A DNA stretch of 14,578 bases from Gloeopeniophorella convolvens. Lineage: Eukaryota > Basidiomycota > Agaricomycetes > Russulales. The position numbers were made by a program, and so were the translations under genes. The notes below the pieces were generated by a model. That model was given only the letters and a program-made list of their open reading frames with translations, had not been told where the DNA came from and searched no databases. The stretch is taken from positions 1-14,578 of the forward strand of contig WTXD01000253.1 of assembly GCA_022496205.1 (NCBI GenBank), in the 5' to 3' direction. Below, piece after piece: positions 9,753 through 14,578 of this stretch (position 1 is the first letter of the stretch; every line of letters starts with the position of its first letter).

Positions 9753-10083
9753 AGTTGCTGCCTGTTGACTATGAGCTAGACACCTGAGTCCTGTTGCTGC
9801 ACCGAAACTGCCGGAGTGCGGTCCGGGTGCATCTCAGCTCTCAGTTTGAAGTTGATTTGCTGCTCCATGGTGGCCACAGGTAGCCCATATCTTACCCAAG
9901 TAATCCAAGCTAGGGGTCGCAAAAAATGTGTATTTGGCACAAAGGCCCGAAAAAAACAACTATCCTCAACACCAACATAAACGTCGATGACTTTGAAGCC
10001 AAGGATTATGCCGTGCAACTTAACCAACGCTCGACACCGGGGCCATTCAATGTGGGGGTGTTGTCTTTCCAGCCTTTCGACAT

Positions 10084-10563
10084 CTAGGCAGGAAGTTGGA
10101 GGCAGACATCGTTACCAGTGAGCTCTGGACCCGATAAAGCAGTGTCAGTAAGCGTGAGCGAGGAAAGTGAACAAGCACAGACCCGGTGGAACCAGAAGGT
10201 GGAGAAACTCGAAGAATCGCCAGCGGACACGCAGCAGTACGGTCCGTCTGCGGTGGGGGCAGCGCTGTGGGAGACTTGGGTCAGCTACGCTCATAGCCTC
10301 TTCAGAACTCGACGCTTACCAAGTCGTACCGGAACGGCAACACAACCGGTGCCTATGAGGGCACCAACAGGAAGAGGTGGAACAAGACCTGGCACCGGGT
10401 CGATAGTGCTCACGCAGCACTCGGGCTCGACAGTAGAGCCCAGAATGCCGCCAAGAGCGCTGCAAACGTTGTCCTGCCTCTTCTCGGTGACTGCGGAGGC
10501 GGAGACTCCGCCAACAGCACCGAGCGTGGCGAGGAAAGCGATGAGCAGCTTGGAGTTGAACAT
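10084..10563 (-). CDS. Hydrophobin-like small secreted cysteine-rich protein, copy 2
   Basis: Paralog of the gene at 8839. Exon 1 is 10563-10320. It encodes a signal peptide ending in SASA, a KR dibasic site, and the C, CC, C half ('DNVCSALGG', 'EPECC', 'IGTGC'). A donor GTAAGC lies at 10319, at the position homologous to copy 1. The segment that aligns with copy 1's second exon (DGPYCC) is present. However, exon 1 here is 5 nt longer after the fourth cysteine, so using the homologous acceptor (CCCACAG, exon from 10264) would leave the reading frame. An acceptor 17 nt further on (CCGCAG, intron 10319-10248, 72 nt) restores it and gives 135 aa ending at 10084, but loses the fifth cysteine. The second half is therefore uncertain; the gene may be diverging or degenerating. 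Unspliced, the frame ends at 10291 after 90 codons. Confidence 0.5.
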
Positions 10564-10630
10564 GGTGATGAAGCTTGAACAGACAAAGGTGCGCTGCGAG
10601 CTGGTCAGACAACAACGGACAAAGCAGCCA

Positions 10631-10637
10631 TTTTATA
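10631..10637 (-). promoter_or_regulatory. TATA box of hydrophobin-like copy 2
   Basis: TATAAAA on the minus strand lies 68 bp upstream of the ATG at 10563, inside a block conserved with copy 1. Confidence 0.6.
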
Positions 10638-11065
10638 CGCTTCTCAGCGCAGACCTCATGTGGACTCTGCCCACTATCCCAATATTGTCGTTTCCTTGGT
10701 GGGTGCCTCCGCGAGCGTTGACGTCAAGACGCTCTTCGGGCGGCGCGAACCCAGTGGCGGACTCCGCGAGCCCTCTGGGGTCAGGCTAGCAGAACCTTAT
10801 CCCAAGAGCCCGCTGCCACGCAGACACTCTGACCGCACCGCGGCGGAATGCGGCGATGGGCATAGGTCCGCTCGTATTGTCTAGTTCGAGCCCGCAGAGC
10901 ACGCTGTTCAACGAATTAATCGGATGGCGGTTCGACGTTCGGGGGCGCAACGTCGAATGGAGGCCCGATTTCCCGCTGGTATGGTCACGGAGGGCTGCTG
11001 CGAGCGCGAGAAGGGTGCGTTATGTATGGCGGAGCGACACGGCTCCACTCGATGCATCCTTTTAC

Positions 11066-11695
11066 ATAACTTGGGACCGGGCGAACCTCAGCTGAACTTC
11101 CTTGCTGAGTGCCCTGGGCTTGCATATGGTCACGGACGGCGCGCAGGGAGAGGAGAAAAGACAGACGTTACGAAAGTACACAGAGGCCCACTCGCATTTT
11201 TTGAAGCTGCGCCGCAGGACCCCGCAGGTCTCGAGTGATAGGCTCACGCGCTGCATGCATGTACCTGTTGATAACGCACCATGGGGCATTGGCAGGGTCG
11301 CTCGCCAATCAACAATGACGGCGTTCTCTGTCACAGGCGACACCTCTGCACCAGCGCTGGCAGCAGGCGAGCACTCAAGATAGGGAAGGCGATGTACGGA
11401 TATCCGTGCACCGAGCGAACTGCCTAGTAGGCAGCAACCATGGAGAAGCCTGTCGCAGACGTCAGCTCGCACGGACCCGAATATCGAACGACGTACCGTC
11501 CAGCACCCTCGAAGCTACCAGAACGGCAGCTTACGGGATCTCGGAGAGCCTCAGTGAGGGCACAACAACACAACGCAGCCGTCGTCGGTGAGAATGTGAA
11601 GCACCTCGCACGAAATCACCATTCCCAACGCCGACTGGCAATCCAATTTGTTCCTACATTGAGATCAAGCACGCTTTTACTTTGCTCCTCCCGAG
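11066..11695. other. Intergenic stretch before the ADE13 3' end
   Basis: About 630 bp with no recognisable gene. A 136-codon minus-strand frame covers 11062-11472 but shows no motif, signal peptide or splice structure that I recognise. The right end should hold the 3' untranslated region of the ADE13-type gene. Confidence 0.5.
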
Positions 11696-13653
11696 CTACA
11701 CGCTCAGCTCCGCCTTGGTGCCCGCTTCGACGACGGGCTTGAGCTCGGGGTCCGCGAGCGCCGGCGCGACCCACTCGGTGAGGAAGCGGTCGACCTGCTC
11801 CGGCGCGCGGCCGATGAACGAGCGCGGGTCGAGCAGCGCGTCGAGCTCGCCCACGATCGGGTCGAAGTACGCGTCGCGCCGGACGCGCTCGATGAGGTCG
11901 TTCTCGAGCCCGAGTTGCTTGACCTGGTGCGCAGCTTCTTGCGAGAGCACCTGCACGTGCGGAGTCAGCCGAAGGAAACACGGGAGGGGAGAGGAGAGGA
12001 GAGGGGGGTGCGCACGCGGATCTTCTCGTGCGCGGCCTGGCGGTCGCCGCCGCGCTTGACGAGCGCCATGATGATGTTCTCGGTCGCCATGAACGGGAGC
12101 TCCTGCGCGATGCGGCGCGCGATGACGCGCGGGTAGACGACGAGGCCCTCGCACACGTTCTGCAGCGTCGTGAGCACGACGTCCGCGGCGAGGAACGCCT
12201 CGGGCAGCGTCACGCGGCGGATCGCGCTGTCGTCGAGCGTGCGCTCGAACCACTGCACCGAGGCCGTGCCGAGCGCGTTCTGGTGCAGCACCGTGAGGTG
12301 CCGCGCGAGCGAGCAGATGCGCTCGGCGCGCATCGGGTTGCGCTTGTAGGCCATTGCGGACGAGCCGATCTGCGTCGACTCGAAGGGCTCTTCGACTTCC
12401 TGTGCGGGGGTTCAGTGCGGGGTGAGGGGAGGGGAGGGGAGGGAGGAAGAGGCGGCGGACCTTGAGGTGCGCGAGAGGCGCAGGTCAGTCGCGATTTTGT
12501 GCGCGGTCGCGCCGAACGAGGCGAGCGGCGCGAGGACGTCGACGTCGATCTTGCGCGAGTACGTCTGCGACGTGACCGGGTACGCGTACGTGAAGCCTGA
12601 CATCTTTGTCACGAGCCGGTCGAGCTCCTCAACCTGCGCGGCTGTGTCGGTTAGCGAGTAAGCGGGGTGGGAGGAGAGGGAGGCGCGCCTTGTCGTGGTC
12701 GCCGTCGAAGAGCGCGAGGAAGCTCGCCTGCGTGCCGGTGGTGCCTTTGACGCCGCGGAAGCCGAGGTCGTCGCGCGCGCGCCGGATATTGCGCAGGTCC
12801 CAGAGCAGTTCCTTCCGTGCCAGCGATGAGTCGCTGGGCGGTGGGCGGCGGAGCGCGGCGCACCTGTATCCAGAGCGTCGCGCGCTTGCCGACGGTGGTG
12901 AGCTGCGCGGGCTGGAAGTGCGTAAAGCCGAGCGTGGGCATGTCGCGGTACTGCTTTGCGAACGCGGCGAGGCGGTCGACGACGACGGCGAGCTTGTGCA
13001 GGACGAGGGTGAGCGCGGTGCGGAGGAAGATGAGGTCCGCGTTGCTGCGATCGGGCGGGATCAGCGCGGGCGGCGGGGGCGCGCGGACGGCAGACGCACT
13101 CTGTGACGTAGCAGGAGGTCGCGCCGAGGCTGCGGGAGCGGGGACGGGTCGGGGCGGGTCAGCGCGGGGCGGCGGGGGGACGCACTGGATGATGCCGGCG
13201 GCGGAGGGCGCGACGGTGCCGAAGGTGTGGACGTGGGCCATGACGTCGTGGCGGCGCTTCTTCTCCTCTACGGCGGCGGTCTCGAACTGGGCCGCGTCGA
13301 GGTGCTGCGCGGGCGGGTGCGGGCGGGCTCAGTGGGCGGCGGAGGTTCGGGCGGGCGGACGTACGAGGTTGGCCTCCATCTCGGCGATCGCGGCGTCGGA
13401 GATGGGGAGGCCGAGCTGCTTCTCGGCGACGGCGAGGGTGAGCCAGAGCTTGCGCCAGGTGTGGAAGCGGTTCTGCGTGCATAGGGGCGGTGAGCCGGGG
13501 CGTGCGGGACGCGAGAAAAATGAATACCGCTGCAGAGAAGAGATGGGACATCTCCTTGCTCGCATAGCGGCTGCGAGGGCATGTCAGACGGGTCGGGTGG
13601 AGTTGGGTGGCTGACCTGGCGAGCGGCGTCTGGTACGTGTCGTGCTCTGACAT
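11696..13653 (-). CDS. ADE13: Adenylosuccinate lyase
   Basis: This enzyme acts twice in purine synthesis, removing fumarate from SAICAR and from adenylosuccinate (cytosolic homotetramer of the fumarase/aspartase superfamily). Ten exons on the minus strand: 13653-13616, 13570-13528, 13472-13365, 13304-13186, 13129-13100, 13044-12864, 12811-12689, 12633-12461, 12399-12016 and 11950-11696. They encode about 484 aa, close to yeast Ade13. Visible family blocks: SRYASKEM near the N-terminus, [38 protein letters not shown], and the superfamily signature [10 protein letters not shown] at about 285-294. The start at 13653 precedes the conserved N-terminal '[14 protein letters not shown]', reached by splicing. 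Two oddities: the intron after exon 7 is GC-AG, and exon 8 lacks one base needed to keep frame into exon 9, although both exons are otherwise perfectly conserved in sense. The deficit is about 12471-12480. As written the sequence would not encode a full enzyme; a base-call error is the simplest reading. Confidence 0.93.
12419..12443 (+). repeat. G-run array (possible G-quadruplex) inside an ADE13 intron
   Basis: Five G-runs (12419-12422, 12426-12429, 12431-12434, 12436-12439, 12441-12443) are separated by one to three bases, which fits the classical quadruplex pattern on the plus strand. It lies in the intron at 12400-12460; the transcript, made from the other strand, carries the C-rich complement as a pyrimidine tract. 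Confidence 0.6.
12634..12688 (-). other. GC-AG intron in the ADE13 gene
   Basis: Between exon 7 (ends GACAAG) and exon 8 (starts GTTGAGGAG) lie 55 nt that begin GCGCGC and end GCGCAG, with a GCTAAC branch site. There is no GT dinucleotide in the first 40 bases that could serve as a donor, and protein continuity (DHDK, then VEELD) requires this exact join. Confidence 0.7.
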
Positions 13654-13717
13654 TGTCCGAGTCTCTCTGAGTGCAAGCGGAGGAGGAGCGACAGGAGATC
13701 TGGACGAACGACAGGAC

Positions 13718-13756
13718 AGATAAGATAAGATGGCCCGTGGTAGATAAGATAAGATG
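13718..13756 (+). promoter_or_regulatory. Duplicated GATAAG array
   Basis: The 15-mer AGATAAGATAAGATG occurs identically at 13718-13732 and 13742-13756. Each copy has two overlapping WGATAR motifs, the core recognised by fungal GATA-type zinc-finger factors. Four such sites within 39 bp is more than expected by chance in GC-rich sequence. Confidence 0.5.
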
Positions 13757-13766
13757 AACGTGCGCG

Positions 13767-13774
13767 TGACGTGG
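13767..13774 (+). promoter_or_regulatory. TGACGTGG element (UPRE/CRE-like) upstream of LHS1
   Basis: TGACGTGG matches the bZIP recognition core (ACGTG) used by Hac1/XBP1/ATF6-type regulators of the unfolded protein response. It lies 87 bp upstream of the LHS1-type start codon. LHS1 is an unfolded-protein-response target in yeast, so the position makes sense, but the motif is only 8 bp long. Confidence 0.45.
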
Positions 13775-13860
13775 CGACCACGTCGACTTTGGTCTCCAAC
13801 GCTCAACACGGCGGCGAGCAACTCGTAAATGCCCTCGCCACGTCTCTGACCAGAACCACC

Positions 13861-14578
13861 ATGTTCCTCCTCTGCCAGCGACTGGGCCTCCTCGCCCTCC
13901 TCGCTGTCTCCCTCTTTGCCCTCTCCGCCCACGCCGCCTCCGTCCTCGCCATCGACTATGGTTCCGACTACATCAAGGCGTCCCTCATGAAACCCGGCAT
14001 GCCCTTTGACATCCTCCTCAACAAGGACTCCAAGCGCAAGATCCGCTCCTCCGTCGCCTGGAAGAACGGCGAGCGTCTCTTCGGCCAGGACGCCTTCAAC
14101 ATCGTACGTGCGTTTTGCCCCGGGCGAGCACCCGGCTGACGCGTGCTTGTCCACAGGCCACCCGCTTCCCGAAAGACTCGTACAACTCGCTCAAGTATCT
14201 CCTCGGCGCGCCTGCCAACGCCGACGTCGTCACCTACTACACCAGCTTCGCGCCCCCCACCTTTATCGCCTCGAGCCGCTTCACTGCCGCCATCCCCAAG
14301 GGCGGCAAGGAGACCTGGGACGTCGAGGAGCTCGTCGCGATGCAGCTAGCGTACGTGCGCGCGCTCGCCGAGGACGCTGCCGGCGAGCGCGTGATCGACG
14401 CCGTCCTCACCGTGCCCGCGTTCTTCTCCCAGTTTGAGCGCGACGCCCTCGCAGACGCCGTCGAGCTCGCCGGGCTGCGCCTCATCACCCTCGTCAACGA
14501 CGGCGCCGCCGTCGCCGTCAACTATGCCATGACGCGCCAGTTCCCCACGCCCGAGCGGCACGTCATCTACGACGCCGG
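13861..14578 (+). CDS. LHS1: ER-lumenal Hsp70-like chaperone, LHS1/GRP170 type (5' part)
   Basis: An ER chaperone of the large-Hsp70 (Grp170/HYOU1) class. Members act as nucleotide exchange factor for the ER Hsp70 BiP/Kar2 and help protein import and folding. Exon 1 is 13861-14103 (81 codons), the intron is 14104-14156 (53 nt; GTACGT, GGCTGAC branch, CCACAG), and exon 2 runs to the window end; 221 aa are visible. Residues 1-25 are a signal peptide (FLLCQRLGLLALLAV... ending SAHA). The ATPase domain begins 'VLAIDYGSDYIKASLMKPG', where Lhs1/Grp170 has a degenerate form of the IDLGT loop of ordinary Hsp70. It continues with 'ILLNKDSKRK', 'AVLTVPAFFSQFERDAL', 'LITLVNDGAAVAVNY' and 'VIYDAG'. The ATG at 13861 has good context (ACCACCATG); an in-frame ATG at 13771 would bury the signal peptide and destroy the TGACGTGG promoter site. 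Divergent from ADE13. Cut by the window edge. Confidence 0.93.

Larger units (their letters stand above)
9753..11065. repeat. Tandem segmental duplication, copy 2
   Basis: Diverged collinear partner of about 8010-9225 with the same orientation and the same order of conserved blocks. It is somewhat longer than copy 1 because of insertions between 10670 and 10920, where CTCCGCGAGC-like sequence appears more than once. The divergence, with many substitutions and indels outside the gene, argues that the duplication is old and not an assembly artefact. Confidence 0.8.
13654..13860. promoter_or_regulatory. Shared divergent promoter of ADE13 and LHS1
   Basis: The two start codons are 207 bp apart and point away from each other, so this short region must hold both promoters and 5' leaders. 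It contains the GATAAG arrays (13718-13756) and the TGACGTGG motif (13767-13774). Whether the two genes are co-regulated cannot be told. Confidence 0.75.

Noticed and set aside
9776..10027. Minus-strand 83-codon ORF downstream of hydrophobin-like copy 2, ending QQQDSGV.
   Set aside because: The end matches copy 1 (RQQDSGA), but the frames differ upstream because of indels, so the frame is not kept by selection. It is treated as a conserved 3' flank.
10118..10789. Plus-strand ORF of 223 codons.
   Set aside because: It is antisense to the signal peptide and cysteine exons of hydrophobin-like copy 2 and its promoter; no domain is seen, and the frame is not open in copy 1.
11062..11472. Minus-strand ORF of 136 codons.
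   Set aside because: It has no signal peptide, domain, splice signals or promoter that I recognise, and its right part lies in ordinary intergenic sequence.
12028..12465. Plus-strand ORF of 145 codons, rich in Arg, Asp and Glu.
   Set aside because: It is the complement of ADE13 exons 8-9 and the intron between them; long shadow frames are expected opposite GC-rich coding sequence.
13159..14154. Minus-strand ORF of 331 codons spanning the ADE13-LHS1 promoter.
   Set aside because: It runs antisense through LHS1 exon 1 and reads ADE13 exons in mixed frames. The real ADE13 start at 13653 and its spliced exons explain the coding signal.

Overview
The window is nuclear DNA of a filamentous basidiomycete, most likely an agaricomycete (mushroom or polypore). 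The evidence is: genes split by many short introns (45-72 nt) with GTRNGY-type donors and CTGAC/CTNAC-like branch points; a DUF6535-type membrane protein, a family I know from Agaricomycetes; small secreted hydrophobin-like proteins; and housekeeping genes of fungal type. The species cannot be named from the sequence alone.

Layout, left to right. Positions 1-1900 hold no gene I can defend; one weak intron-bearing ORF lies at 1261-1605. A DUF6535-type multi-pass membrane protein is on the + strand (1949 to 4292, or to about 4455 if two further introns are used). Convergent to it, on the - strand, is a complete seven-exon secreted FAD amine oxidase of the polyamine oxidase type (6503 down to 4643, 501 aa). 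A gene-poor stretch (6600-8010) follows. Next are two diverged tandem copies of a roughly 1.2-1.3 kb unit (about 8010-9225 and 9753-11065). Each carries a small secreted cysteine-rich hydrophobin-like gene on the - strand with its own TATA box. After another gene-poor stretch comes a ten-exon adenylosuccinate lyase gene (ADE13 type) on the - strand (13653 down to 11696). The window ends inside a divergently transcribed ER-lumenal Hsp70-like chaperone gene (LHS1/GRP170 type, + strand from 13861). ADE13 and LHS1 share a promoter of about 207 bp with a duplicated GATAAG array and a TGACGTGG element.

The genes do not form an obvious pathway or cluster. The right end is housekeeping (purine synthesis, ER folding); the middle is secretory and accessory (amine oxidase, hydrophobin-like pair); the left is a lineage-specific membrane protein of unknown function. 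I did not find a clearly new multi-gene system. The observations most worth checking are: an apparent one-base deletion in ADE13 exon 8; a GC-AG intron in ADE13; the frame-changing difference at the splice donor between the two hydrophobin-like copies; the 3' end of the DUF6535 gene; and the possible unfolded-protein-response element upstream of LHS1. Exon boundaries were set by reading splice signals and protein continuity by eye; no alignment or database search was run.
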